A program made the translations under genes and the position numbers. Below, piece after piece: positions 56,101 to 64,000 of a stretch of 64,000 nt of DNA. Every line of letters starts with the position of its first letter. Positions within the stretch are counted from its first letter, which is position 1. This DNA is from an uncultured Campylobacterales bacterium. GTDB lineage: Bacteria > Campylobacterota > Campylobacteria > Campylobacterales > Arcobacteraceae. Location: contig CANNFB010000003.1 in assembly GCA_947503785.1 (NCBI GenBank), positions 186,001 to 250,000 of the forward strand. The letters are read 5' to 3'. Under the pieces are notes generated by a model that had not been told where the DNA came from, searched no databases, and saw only the letters and a program-made list of their open reading frames with translations.

Positions 56101-57262
56101 ACTTATAGTTTAAATCTCTTATTTTACTATTTGAAGTAAGTACTTTATTCTTGTCTTTTCCACCATTGAAAATATTATATGAAATATTTATTTTTCCATT
56201 TATATCTGTTTCATCTGCTTCTAAATCTTCTGCTTCTGTAGATTTTTTATAAGATAATTCAAGATCTACTTTTGGTCTAAAGTTTGCTTTCGCTTTCTTT
56301 TGAATAAATTTTTCATCTTCAATTGTTTTATAATAATTTACTAACTCTTTGTTATTCTCTAAAGCTCTTTTATATAATTCATCAAAGTTACTAATATTTA
56401 CATCAAAATTCTTTTCGTAAGGTAATGTTTTTTCAAAATTTCTTCCAACTATATATTCATAATATCGAAGAGATTCAATAAATTTTGAATTAACTTTTAC
56501 AAGCTTTGTCATTGCATTTGCAACATTGGCTTTTATTGAAGTTATATCTCCAATTGAAGCTGCACCATTATCATATTTAATAGTAACAATTTCTAGAATC
56601 TTTTTTAACTTCTTCATATTTCGTTCATTTACCATAACAGAACGACTTGTAAATACAACTCCAAAATAAGCTTTGATAGCTTTTTTGATTTCTTTTTCTA
56701 ATGTAGTTTTATACTGATTTTTTGCAACTTCTAATTTCTTTTCAACACTTCTTACATTATTGAAAGTTGCTCCACCTGAATAAATATTTTGTTTTAAAAC
56801 AACTCTAAAATTATTATCATTAAAATATTTGAATTTTTGGAATTCTTCTCCACTTGGTGTTGATCTAGTTTTTCCATAATTATATTCAGCATTAATAATT
56901 GGATAATAATCAGCCATTGCATCTTTTAGTTTTAGCTCATACTGAATTACTTTTTCTCTTGCTGATTTTAGTAAATCAGTTCGTGATAAAGTTTCTAAAA
57001 CAACATCAATCAGTTTTACTTTTGCATAATTACTTACATCAATAGTACTACTTTCTATATTTGAATTAGTATTTTTACTGCTTGAAAAAACATTAGTAAC
57101 TTCTTGTTTATTTACCGCTTCTAAAGGTGATTTCATTCCTTCAATTCTATTTAATGTTGTAGGTGTTATTAAGTTTAAGTCTTTATTATCATCATCTAAT
57201 GCATTCATTGGTGTAGACATATAGATTAAGATTACTGAACACTTTAATATCTTCTTTTTCAC
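53177..57262 (-). CDS. TolC-family outer-membrane protein fused to SPOR-like repeats
   Basis: A 1,361-residue protein, about three times the usual TolC length. It has a signal peptide (about 1-22), then a TolC/OEP domain (about 70-510) with two helical-barrel repeats (LKSAREKVIQYELKLKDAMA and SYWDAFKLGEQDLNTLLQGQ regions). Five SPOR-like units follow, near 569, 700, 854, 1116 and 1287, with starts such as YMIEISSFG, YTINISSFT and YSIFLASLDT. Units 3 and 4 are near duplicates. Between them lies a Lys/Glu-rich helix (about 947-1092). SPOR domains bind denuded peptidoglycan glycans. The start is GTG at 57262 sharing one base with the upstream TAG stop (TAGTG), with AGGGTG before it. Confidence 0.85.
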   Translation of the reverse strand: MKKKILKCSVILIYMSTPMNALDDDNKDLNLITPTTLNRIEGMKSPLEAVNKQEVTNVFSSSKNTNSNIESSTIDVSNYAKVKLIDVVLETLSRTDLLKSAREKVIQYELKLKDAMADYYPIINAEYNYGKTRSTPSGEEFQKFKYFNDNNFRVVLKQNIYSGGATFNNVRSVEKKLEVAKNQYKTTLEKEIKKAIKAYFGVVFTSRSVMVNERNMKKLKKILEIVTIKYDNGAASIGDITSIKANVANAMTKLVKVNSKFIESLRYYEYIVGRNFEKTLPYEKNFDVNISNFDELYKRALENNKELVNYYKTIEDEKFIQKKAKANFRPKVDLELSYKKSTEAEDLEADETDINGKINISYNIFNGGKDKNKVLTSNSKIRDLNYKLSEEKKKLKWNLSKVYTSIVSVSQALESTITEVKASRKMVSSYWDAFKLGEQDLNTLLQGQRQLNTAETEYVNYEKSNITDFFNILELSGDLASFFDVDPESSKFIDFTKSDYKVSVFPQKGDSLGIDLKTGEVIKSSNEKEFLEKEEKDENIKDIPFPIVKNSINENINKFLKEFISFDDDSYMIEISSFGNIYNSFDFIKENKLDKNSFSYDIVNAYNIETRIAHNNFKTIQDAKEYLKTFKEKNTDRKYKVKKVKDIKALYNKYIDGLKVEVEKPKTKIKIVEKIRQAVKKEEFKTNTEFKNKFLDSKDTNYTINISSFTNLDKLEEFVLKNKIYDESFFFKYGDNGQLIKLVSGVYENYNKTLEDKVNSFKSENKKTFPIVERISFVKKQYQDNFEFNIIKKEKVEYEYINLSKEEAKKNLISKDSEAEEIDRVEIENINKVDINNNNELTDFEKKFLAAPKDNFSIFLASLDTIEDAESFISNHNLEETSIIVFSNSGKMIIMSGVYESSDEGDEGISKLSDTLKKNKPFLQRIFRTQESYFKNNPKVDNINYQDDQEFDTEKDELTKLIEEKKLEEQKKQAAIEKEKNQEEIKEIEAEELRLEKIEEEKTKKENERLEKEAEEKKQEEIKQVKAEELRLKKEKAQAEAKEEAEKEKIAEEKRLKELKKQEEQRVAEEKKAVEVAKLEEDKRIAQLEKEKELSEEEVNQISNFEKKFLKAPKDYYSIFLASLDTKEDAQAFVRKHNLENKSIIVHSNSNKMIVMTGVYSNRTKASLGMSKLDNRLKRNKPFLQKIFRTQESYLKNNLNIDSSNESKKEEIIEASIMKKQKIEEEKKAKIIEEKRLEELKKQEEQKKAKKTEVIKKQKTTVKKVVETPYSKKLISFKKKFNSASKKNYTLKLTSIDSNRVKWYAQRFGLDPYYIVAKNGKKSTIYYGVFTDIEQAKEKAKSLHPLIQKAKPFAKQIGTIR

Positions 57263-58029
57263 TATTTTTTCACCCTAATAATTAAATACCCATTGTCTTC
57301 ATTTACTTTTTCTTTTATTTTAGTACTTGATAATAAATCAATTCTTACATCTTTTTTATCATAATCAAGTTTTCTTATCAAGTTTCTAACGCCAATAGTT
57401 CTAGCTAATGAAACTTGTTTAGCGATAGTTGCACTTGCTAAACTTTTTGGGTCAGCAGCTGTAATCATGATTTTATGATTACTATATTTACTTTTTGTAT
57501 TTTCTATAAATACCTTTAATTTTTTTGTAATTTCATTGTCAATAAAGATTTCATTGCCTTTAAATGTAACTATGAAATACTCATCTGTTGAAATCGTAGC
57601 TTGCTTTGATTTGTTATCATCATCTTTTATATCTTTTACATCTATTCCACCAGATTCTATTTGTGCTTCTTTTTTTTCTTTAGCTTTTACTGTTTTTTCT
57701 TCAATAATCTTTTTTAATCTTATTATTTCACTTTGCATAACTTGTACAGAACTTGCTGGCGTAGGTTGTTTTTGAGTTATTGCTTCTGTAGTAGATTCAG
57801 TTTTTTTAACAATTTCCTCTTGAATTTTTACGGACTCTGGATTATCATTTAAAATTAAATCATCTGTTGTGATAGAACCTGTATATGAGACTTTATATTT
57901 AAACTGAGCGTAATATCCAAGGTTTACCAAAACAACTAATAAAAATAGTAACATTACTAGAATAACAGAGGAGAAGATATCAACAAATGATGGCCATGGG
58001 TTAAATTCTTCTTCACATCTATTTGCCAT
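57262..58029 (-). CDS. MotB/OmpA-like inner-membrane protein
   Basis: A 255-residue protein with one N-terminal membrane helix (about 18-42). Its Asp in PSFVDIFSSVILVMLLF sits where MotB, ExbD and ZorB carry the proton-binding acid. A linker and coiled coil (about 65-130) precede a C-terminal OmpA/MotB-like peptidoglycan-binding domain (about 145-255; NHKIMITAADPKSLASA, QVSLARTIGVRNLIRKL). The next gene upstream encodes the MotA/TolQ-like partner 11 bp away, and the TolC-SPOR gene overlaps its stop by one base. The pair should form a proton-driven motor in the inner membrane. Confidence 0.8.
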   Translation of the reverse strand: MANRCEEEFNPWPSFVDIFSSVILVMLLFLLVVLVNLGYYAQFKYKVSYTGSITTDDLILNDNPESVKIQEEIVKKTESTTEAITQKQPTPASSVQVMQSEIIRLKKIIEEKTVKAKEKKEAQIESGGIDVKDIKDDDNKSKQATISTDEYFIVTFKGNEIFIDNEITKKLKVFIENTKSKYSNHKIMITAADPKSLASATIAKQVSLARTIGVRNLIRKLDYDKKDVRIDLLSSTKIKEKVNEDNGYLIIRVKK

Positions 58030-58040
58030 GTATATTAAAC

Positions 58041-59177
58041 CTACTTACTTTCTATCTTATTTATTCTATTATTTAAAGAACCTACTAATTCTATAAGTAA
58101 TTTATTATTTTCTTCTTGTAAAGCAAGGCTTTTTTTAACAGTTCTATGTTCGGCTAATATTACATTTGATATTTCTTGTAATGATTCTTCCATCATTGAT
58201 GCATTTGAAAATTGATTTACATTTAATTCTCTTAAGTTATTTACAATATTTTCTAATAATACTGATTCTTTTTCAATACTACTATTTGTATTTACTAAGT
58301 TTTCAGTAATTAGATTATAAATATCCTCAGATGATTTATTTGATTTATCTAGCTTGTCTGTGAAGTCACCCATTGTATCAACAAAGACATCTAAAAATCC
58401 ACCTTTTGTATTCATAGTTTGAGGTGTAGATTCGAAATTTTGATTTGATATTTGAGTTTGTTCCATAGAATCTGAACTTTGAGAATCAATGATTTTACCT
58501 TTCATCCAATCTTCAATATCGTTCATAAATGCTGCTTGATTTCTTGTAAGGATATATTGCATTACATTTAAGATTACAGCTGATGCAACTCCAAATAATG
58601 AAGATGCAAATCCAATAGACATTCCGCCAAGTGGCCCTGCGAAACTTGTCATTACTTCACCAATATCAATATCATCTCCACCAAAAGATAAAATAATTGC
58701 ACCCATTTCATCAATGGCTACTAGAAGTCCGGTAAAAGTTCCAAAAAGTCCAAGCATTAAAGAAGTTCCAACAAAGAAACTTGTATATCCTTTTTGATTA
58801 AAAAACTGTTCACTTAACCAATCAGTTACATCTTTTGCTTCACTTTCTGTGAAATAAAGTACACCTTTTTTTGCTCTTTTATTAAACATGTGTGCAATAG
58901 TTGCAGGGAAAATACCTGTAATACCTTTTAAATAAAACTCTAAAGCTTCACCTTTTTTATATGCTAAAATACCAAAAGTTCCAGAAAGCATTGTAAGTTT
59001 TATAGCTGCTTGATATAGTATTAAAAGTCCAATTGCAAATATAGTTAAAATAGCAACGTTAAAAGTTAATGTTGCCATAAAGAATGACATAATCAAATCA
59101 ACATTTGAAAATACTAGGAAAACTAGAAAAAGAATAAATATAAAATAAATCTTTAATATTTTTATACGTCTCATCAA
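58041..59177 (-). CDS. MotA/TolQ/ExbB-like proton-channel protein
   Basis: A 378-residue membrane protein with four predicted helices (about 8-28, 36-60, 135-158, 185-210). The segment FFVGTSLMLGLFGTFTGLLV and the second one GGMSIGFASSLFGVASAVIL are the paired helices typical of the MotA/TolQ/ExbB fold. A long C-terminal cytosolic tail (about 230-378) with coiled-coil content resembles the ZorA-type tail. It is expected to form a ring with the MotB/OmpA-like neighbour and drive an envelope process from the proton gradient. It starts 7 bp after the Cache gene. Confidence 0.85.
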   Translation of the reverse strand: MMRRIKILKIYFIFILFLVFLVFSNVDLIMSFFMATLTFNVAILTIFAIGLLILYQAAIKLTMLSGTFGILAYKKGEALEFYLKGITGIFPATIAHMFNKRAKKGVLYFTESEAKDVTDWLSEQFFNQKGYTSFFVGTSLMLGLFGTFTGLLVAIDEMGAIILSFGGDDIDIGEVMTSFAGPLGGMSIGFASSLFGVASAVILNVMQYILTRNQAAFMNDIEDWMKGKIIDSQSSDSMEQTQISNQNFESTPQTMNTKGGFLDVFVDTMGDFTDKLDKSNKSSEDIYNLITENLVNTNSSIEKESVLLENIVNNLRELNVNQFSNASMMEESLQEISNVILAEHRTVKKSLALQEENNKLLIELVGSLNNRINKIESK

Positions 59178-59184
59178 AAACCTT

Positions 59185-60138
59185 CTAGAACATGAATAGT
59201 AATATTGAAATTACTAAACCTAATGCAACAGTTGTAACTGTTTTTGTCATATTGTGTACAATATTCACAAATGCACTACTTCCAGCAACTGTTTCTCCAA
59301 ATACTATTATTCCAATAACATTACCATCTATGTCAGAAACTTTTTGCGCTGATCGGAAATATGTATCATCTACAGAATAACCGTTATCAATCATTTTTTT
59401 AAAATCTTCTTTCCCCGCTTCCAGAATCTTTGCTGTAAATGGGCCATCATATTTTAATTCTTCTACATGTAAAGTATCTATAAGTTCTTTATATTTTCCA
59501 TTTCTAGCTTTGATTGATAATTTATTTAGCATTCTTTCTTCTAAAGCAAAAAGAAAAATTAAATCATCTCTTAAATATTCTGTTTTAAAATTATGAACTT
59601 CTTCTTTTAGTTCTAAAATTCCTACAACGATTTCATCTTTCATAATTGGCTCTAAATAAATATAAAAAATACCCTCTTGTAATACTTCAATTCCAAAGGC
59701 TTTTGCTTTTGAAGCTATAACTGAGTTTATACTATTTCTATATTGACTTATCTGATTTAAAACTGGATAAAAACTTAAGTTTAAAGTTTGAAAACCATTT
59801 TTTTGAAACTTTTCATTAAATGAAGTAATTTTTTCATTTATTAATACTAATTCATTATTTTCAATGTTATCAATAAGAAATTTATTTGATTCAAGAGTCA
59901 CTAGCATTTTTTGAAAAGATTCCTCTTTTTTTAAAACCCTATTTTTATAGTTTTTAACATAATTTGCAGAAATATTATCATATACATCTTTTGAAACGTT
60001 GTTAGTTAAACTTGTAAGAATATACAAAGATAAAAAGATACCTGATATTGAAACTATTGCAAGAATTGTGAACCACAATCCTTTCTTCTTTTTCAAATCT
60101 TTTAGAAAATTTTGAAGAAATTTAAAGAAACTAAACAT
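59185..60138 (-). CDS. Double-Cache-like membrane sensor without output domain
   Basis: A 317-residue protein with membrane helices at both ends (about 20-42 and 298-315) and a periplasmic domain between. The domain resembles a double Cache sensor (YDNISANYVKNYKNRVLKKE, LNLSFYPVLNQISQYRNS, then a second PAS-like unit ending DIDGNVIGIIVFGETV). No kinase, HAMP, GGDEF or chemotaxis output is attached; only a few residues remain after the last helix. It may pass a signal to the MotA-like or LapD-like proteins encoded downstream. A 106-bp gap separates it from hlyD, which may hold an internal promoter. Confidence 0.68.
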   Translation of the reverse strand: MFSFFKFLQNFLKDLKKKKGLWFTILAIVSISGIFLSLYILTSLTNNVSKDVYDNISANYVKNYKNRVLKKEESFQKMLVTLESNKFLIDNIENNELVLINEKITSFNEKFQKNGFQTLNLSFYPVLNQISQYRNSINSVIASKAKAFGIEVLQEGIFYIYLEPIMKDEIVVGILELKEEVHNFKTEYLRDDLIFLFALEERMLNKLSIKARNGKYKELIDTLHVEELKYDGPFTAKILEAGKEDFKKMIDNGYSVDDTYFRSAQKVSDIDGNVIGIIVFGETVAGSSAFVNIVHNMTKTVTTVALGLVISILLFMF

Positions 60139-60244
60139 AAAAACCCCGAGATTATAACTAGAATGTAGTCAATTTTATCTAAAAACTACTTTTAGTAAAT
60201 TAAAATTCACTTAGTATATCTAAAATCATAAAATAATAATACTA

Positions 60245-61522
60245 TTACTGTTCAATAAGCGCGTTTTTTCCAATATTCTTCAGTGGTTTAATAATATATT
60301 GTAATATTGTTTTCTTTCCTGTTAGTATATTTATGTTTGCAACCATTCCTGGCAAGATTGGTAAATCTGGAGCAAATTGATTTACATCTGCTTTTACTTT
60401 AACTAAATAGAAAACACTTCCATTTCTATCTTCAAAAGAATCTGCTGAAATGGATATTATTTCAGCCTTTAATAAACCATATTTAGAAAAATCATATGCC
60501 GTGATTTCCACTGAAACTTCTTGTCCACTCCAGATTAATGCTCTATCAGAAGTATTTATTTTAGCTTCAATAGTTAACGAATCTTCAATTGGTGTAATTT
60601 CAGCCATTTTATCTCCAGCTTTTACTATTCCACCTACGGTATAAAAATATAATTTATTTATAATTCCATTTACAGGAGAAATAACATCTTTTCTTAGTTC
60701 CCTATCTGTATTGGCTTTATTTTTTTCAATAAGCTTGTTTATTTCAGCTTTAATTGTTGAGTATTTTTGTAAGTGTTTTGATCTTATTTCAGATTTTACA
60801 GTTTTAATTCTTCCTCTTGATTCTTGTATCTCTTCTTTTATAATAGGTATAGAATTTCTAGTTTCTGATAGCTTTGTAACAATACTTTGTTTTTTAGAAA
60901 GCTCACTTATATATTGTTTCTTTGAAACAACTTTCTTTTTATATAAAGATTCAAGTATTTTCATATTCGCTTGTGCAAGATTTAATTCTAAATTTAGATT
61001 ATCAAACTTTGTTTGTGCTTCTTTTAACTTATATTTTTTTTGCTTTAGTTGATCTTCAGCAATACTTATTTTTGTTTCTCTATTTTGTAAATCTTCATTG
61101 AATATTCGTTTTTCATTTTCAATAATATCTGGAATATTAATAAGTAGTTTTTTTGGAAAAATAACTTCTTCTTTTTCATCAATAGAAGCTTTTAATCTTA
61201 TAAAGCTTGCTCTAAAAGCTAATAAATCAATCTCTTTTGCTTTTAAGTCTGCTTTAAAAAACTCATTTGAAAGAGTATAAATTACATCACCTTTTGAAAC
61301 AGTATCTCCCTCTTTAACTCTTATATTAGAGATAATTCCACCTTCAAAGTTTTGTAAGATTTTTGTCTGTCCTGAGGGTACAACTTTTCCAGTTCCTCGT
61401 ACTACTTCATCAACTTCACTTAAAAAAGCCCAAGTTAAAAAGGCAATAAAAAACAACATAATAGGAACAACTGAAACATAATAATTCCATTTTGTTTCTT
61501 CAAATAATTTATCACTACTCAT
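60245..61522 (-). CDS. Type I secretion membrane-fusion protein (HlyD/LapC)
   Basis: A 425-residue periplasmic adaptor linking the ABC transporter to the outer-membrane TolC. It has an N-terminal cytosolic stub and one membrane helix (about 14-36), and a beta-barrel/lipoyl half (GTGKVVPSGQTKILQNFEGG, IRVKEGDTVSKGDVIYTL). A long coiled-coil hairpin follows (about 110-280), then the second lipoyl half (VISPVNGIINKLYFYTVGGI, KAGDKMAEITP) and the barrel. It starts 7 bp after the ABC gene. The order ABC-HlyD-...-TolC is that of RTX or large-adhesin exporters. Confidence 0.93.
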   Translation of the reverse strand: MSSDKLFEETKWNYYVSVVPIMLFFIAFLTWAFLSEVDEVVRGTGKVVPSGQTKILQNFEGGIISNIRVKEGDTVSKGDVIYTLSNEFFKADLKAKEIDLLAFRASFIRLKASIDEKEEVIFPKKLLINIPDIIENEKRIFNEDLQNRETKISIAEDQLKQKKYKLKEAQTKFDNLNLELNLAQANMKILESLYKKKVVSKKQYISELSKKQSIVTKLSETRNSIPIIKEEIQESRGRIKTVKSEIRSKHLQKYSTIKAEINKLIEKNKANTDRELRKDVISPVNGIINKLYFYTVGGIVKAGDKMAEITPIEDSLTIEAKINTSDRALIWSGQEVSVEITAYDFSKYGLLKAEIISISADSFEDRNGSVFYLVKVKADVNQFAPDLPILPGMVANINILTGKKTILQYIIKPLKNIGKNALIEQ

Positions 61523-61529
61523 TTAATAC

Positions 61530-63653
61530 TTACCCTTTTTGCTGTAATGCAGCTAGTACTTTGTCTTTTGGACCGTCAGCAACTATCTTACCATTGTTTA
61601 ATACTATCACTCTATCTACAAGCTCTAAAGCTGCAAACCTATGTGTGATAACAATAAGTGTCTTATCTTTTAAAACTTGTTTTACATGACTTATTAATGT
61701 TTTTTCTAAACCAACATCTAATCCTGTCGTTGGTTCATCTAGTACCATAATTGGAGGATCATTTAAAATAGCACGGGCTAAGGCTACTAAGTGTCTTTGA
61801 CCAACGGAAAGGTTTGAACCTCGCTCACCTACTTGCAAGCCATCACCCTGACCTGATTTTTTAACTAAATCTTCTAATCCCGTTAGTTTAATCAAAGCCA
61901 TCATTCGCTCTTTACTAATAGGCTTTGATATTTCAATATTTTCTTTTAATGAACCTGAGAATAAAAATGGCTCTTGAGGCATAACTCCCACATTTTGTCT
62001 AACTTCTACAGGATGTAAAGTTGAGATTTCATGTCCATCTAAATAAATACTTCCAGTAGTAGCTGTATCAAGTCCCGTTAGAAGTCTTAAAAAAGTAGTT
62101 TTACCCGCTCCTGTTTGTCCAATAATACCAACTTTTTCACCTGCTTTTATATTTAAGTTACAAGTTTCTAGTGAAGCATATTTACTATTTTTATAGAAGA
62201 AAGAAACATTTGAAAATTCTATATCACCTTTTAGTTTTCCTATACCTATTTCTACATTTTTTTCATTTTCTAAAGGCAAGTGCCAAAATTCATTGATATT
62301 GTTTAATGACTCTTTTATTTCTTTAAATCTAATTAACATCATAGAAGTTTGAATAACAGGAACCATAGCCCTACTAGAAAGAATAGTAACAGCAATCAAT
62401 CCACCAACTGTAAGATTTTTAGCTGCTATTTCAAAAACACCAACTACAATTACAGCCATTGTAACAAACTGTACAACTGTTTGAGATAGATTCATAGCAA
62501 ATACGTTTAAAGACTGTATTTTATGTCCAATATTATCTGTAACTGCTACTAAACTTCTCCAGTTAAATAGTTTTGTAGAACTTGCATTTGAAAGTTTAAT
62601 TATCTCACTTCCTTGTATAGTTTCTACTAAGTAAGAGTTTTTTGATTGTACGTTTTCAATATTTTTTTTACTTAAATTAGCAATTGGTATTTGCATAATT
62701 ACATTAAAAATAATGATTATAATTGCAACTACTATAGGAACTGCGGCTACTGCTGGTGAAATTATAAAGATTACGATAACAGCAATAAAGAAAAAAGGTA
62801 AATCAATAACTTGAAGGATAGATTTTGTGGCAAAGAAATCTTTTATTTGACTAAGTTCCCTAAAAAGATTTGCTTTTGAACCAACTAGCATATTATCATA
62901 TTCAGATTTTAAATTAAGCATTCGTTTCATTAGCTCTTCTTCTAAATAAACACCTAACTTTTTACCTACTTTTTCTATGATATGATTTCTTACACTTTTA
63001 AAATATATATCAAAAAGTAAGATTATAACAACACCAAAAGCAAGTACAAAAAGAGTTTCAACTGCATTATTAGGTACTACTCTATCATAAACACTCATTG
63101 TAAATAAAGGTACAGCAAGTGCAAAAATATTTATGAAAAATGTAAGAAAACCAATTTCTATGTATGCACGCCAAAAAGTTTTTACAGGATTCCAAAACCA
63201 AGATTTTGACCTATTTACGTCTAATAATTTTTCTTTTTTAGCATCTCTAAATATTAAGATCGCTCTTTTGAAATGTTTTAAAAAACTAGGGTTTTCTTTG
63301 ATTTGTTCTTTTGTTTTTGGGTCATAAAGATATATATCTCTATCTTTTTTAATATAAACAAAAGGATTATTGTTTTTGTCTAAAATAATACATGGAAAAA
63401 AATGTGAAGGAATATCCGAAGCATCTATATCTTTTTCAAGAGCACTTAATCCTACTTCATTTGCAACATCAATTGCAATTTCAGGAGTAAAACCTGAAGT
63501 AGATTTTGCTGAAAAGTTTTGTATTGTTTCTAAGGAAATATCTCCAAAATAAAAATCTAGGACATACTTCAAAGAGTATAACAAAGGGAAATCTTCCCTA
63601 TGTTTTTGTTCTTCTACTTCATTGATTATTTCTGTGTTTAAGTTTTCTTCCAC
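61530..63653 (-). CDS. Type I secretion ABC transporter with cysteine-less C39-like domain (LapB type)
   Basis: A 707-residue exporter. Residues about 15-140 form a C39 peptidase-like domain. The catalytic Cys position is not conserved (HREDFPLLYSLKYVL), so it should bind substrate and not cut it. Six membrane helices span about 165-440. The nucleotide-binding domain has Walker A GQTGAGKTTFLRLL (near 509), signature LSVGQRHLVALARA (near 608), Walker B PIMVLDEPTTGLDV and the switch His in VITHRFAALE. Such LapB/LssB-type exporters secrete large repeat adhesins in one step. The substrate gene is not in this window. Confidence 0.93.
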   Translation of the reverse strand: MEENLNTEIINEVEEQKHREDFPLLYSLKYVLDFYFGDISLETIQNFSAKSTSGFTPEIAIDVANEVGLSALEKDIDASDIPSHFFPCIILDKNNNPFVYIKKDRDIYLYDPKTKEQIKENPSFLKHFKRAILIFRDAKKEKLLDVNRSKSWFWNPVKTFWRAYIEIGFLTFFINIFALAVPLFTMSVYDRVVPNNAVETLFVLAFGVVIILLFDIYFKSVRNHIIEKVGKKLGVYLEEELMKRMLNLKSEYDNMLVGSKANLFRELSQIKDFFATKSILQVIDLPFFFIAVIVIFIISPAVAAVPIVVAIIIIIFNVIMQIPIANLSKKNIENVQSKNSYLVETIQGSEIIKLSNASSTKLFNWRSLVAVTDNIGHKIQSLNVFAMNLSQTVVQFVTMAVIVVGVFEIAAKNLTVGGLIAVTILSSRAMVPVIQTSMMLIRFKEIKESLNNINEFWHLPLENEKNVEIGIGKLKGDIEFSNVSFFYKNSKYASLETCNLNIKAGEKVGIIGQTGAGKTTFLRLLTGLDTATTGSIYLDGHEISTLHPVEVRQNVGVMPQEPFLFSGSLKENIEISKPISKERMMALIKLTGLEDLVKKSGQGDGLQVGERGSNLSVGQRHLVALARAILNDPPIMVLDEPTTGLDVGLEKTLISHVKQVLKDKTLIVITHRFAALELVDRVIVLNNGKIVADGPKDKVLAALQQKG

Positions 63654-63660
63654 TATTTAC

Positions 63661-64000
63661 CTATTTTATTTTTATTTTAAAATTACTAAAAATTTTAGCA
63701 TAAATAGACTGAAATACGCTTTCCCAAGACCTAGCACTCTTTTGTCTAAAAAGTTTTGCACTAGGATACCAAGGTGATATTTCACCTTTATTTTCCCATC
63801 TCCAATCAGGTACTTTTTGTAGAGGAATCCAAATAGGTACATTTAAAGCACCAGCTAAATGTGCAACTGAAGTATCTGAAGAAATAACTAAGTCTAACTC
63901 TTTCATTAAAGAAGCTGTCTTTGAAAAGTCTGTTAGTTTATCTGTTAAATCAACTATTTTATCTTCAAATCCAAGTTTTTTAATATCTTCTTTTTCAGGC
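63661..64000 (-). CDS. Glycosyltransferase family 9-like protein, 5' end cut by window edge
   Basis: The visible 3' portion (113 codons, open to the window end) shows the C-terminal part of a heptosyltransferase-like GT-B fold: TASLMKELDLVISSDTSVAH followed by LAGALNVPIWIPLQ. This is the donor-binding region of family GT9, often found fused behind TPR repeats. The Met at 63904-63906 is internal, since the frame continues upstream with conserved-looking sequence. It is 7 bp upstream of the ABC gene in the same direction, so a role in glycosylating a secreted adhesin is possible but unproven. Confidence 0.78.
   Translation of the reverse strand, partial: PEKEDIKKLGFEDKIVDLTDKLTDFSKTASLMKELDLVISSDTSVAHLAGALNVPIWIPLQKVPDWRWENKGEISPWYPSAKLFRQKSARSWESVFQSIYAKIFSNFKIKIK

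Noticed and set aside
1-64000. CRISPR arrays and insertion sequences
   Set aside because: No regularly spaced direct repeats and no transposase genes with flanking inverted repeats were seen on either strand.

Overview
The window is AT-rich bacterial chromosome that looks like an Arcobacter-type member of the Campylobacterota. The basis is the very low GC, the histidine-kinase signature GNIAHQWRQPLS, the family make-up of the housekeeping genes, and AAGGA-type ribosome binding sites. The species assignment is an inference.

Layout. Positions 1-12.3 kb hold the end of aroB, an orphan ATPase, an orphan sensor kinase and a run of envelope and ion-homeostasis genes read leftward: a ZntB/CorA-type transporter, NhaA, an M42 peptidase, a RimK-type zinc protease family protein, an MscS channel, MgtE and a PsiE-family protein. 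hemD, which carries an unexplained N-terminal extension, lies just upstream. Positions 12.4-20 kb hold a YbbA-YbbP-TesA set, a YcaO protein, a divergent MscS-like protein and a small HhH-GPD protein.

Positions 20.3-30.4 kb hold seven tightly packed leftward genes: a PIF1/RecD-like helicase, a stand-alone WYL protein, SelO, and a complete Wadjet/MksBEFG-type SMC set (jetA-jetB-jetC-jetD). Positions 30.5-36.5 kb hold an M32 peptidase, MsrA, a phage-like family B DNA polymerase with an SF2 helicase, and ArfB. Positions 36.5-41.9 kb look like a defence/accessory patch: a toxin-antitoxin pair with a shortened toxin, a DUF2779 Cas4-like nuclease, a membrane-anchored NACHT NTPase, and the two outer ends of a deleted sbcDC operon.

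After a bacterial voltage-gated sodium channel and its partner gene, a 5.3 kb integrative element (43,796-49,069) is bounded by a 49-bp direct repeat of the 3' part of tRNA-Glu. It carries a tyrosine integrase, an AlpA-like excisionase, a GIY-YIG-like protein, unknown genes and a ~0.9 kb gene-poor end.

Positions 49.2-63.7 kb hold a leftward type I secretion cluster of the LapD/adhesin kind. It comprises an ABC transporter with a cysteine-less C39-like domain, HlyD, a Cache sensor, a MotA/TolQ-like channel, a MotB/OmpA-like protein, an outer-membrane TolC fused to five SPOR-like repeats, a degenerate GGDEF-EAL receptor, a lipoprotein and a Sel1 protein. The secreted substrate and the LapG protease are not in the window. 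The window ends inside a glycosyltransferase family 9-like gene.

The features that most deserve follow-up are the helicase-WYL-SelO-Wadjet operon, the NACHT gene beside the sbcDC scar, the polymerase-helicase pair, and the motor-like secretion cluster with the TolC-SPOR fusion.
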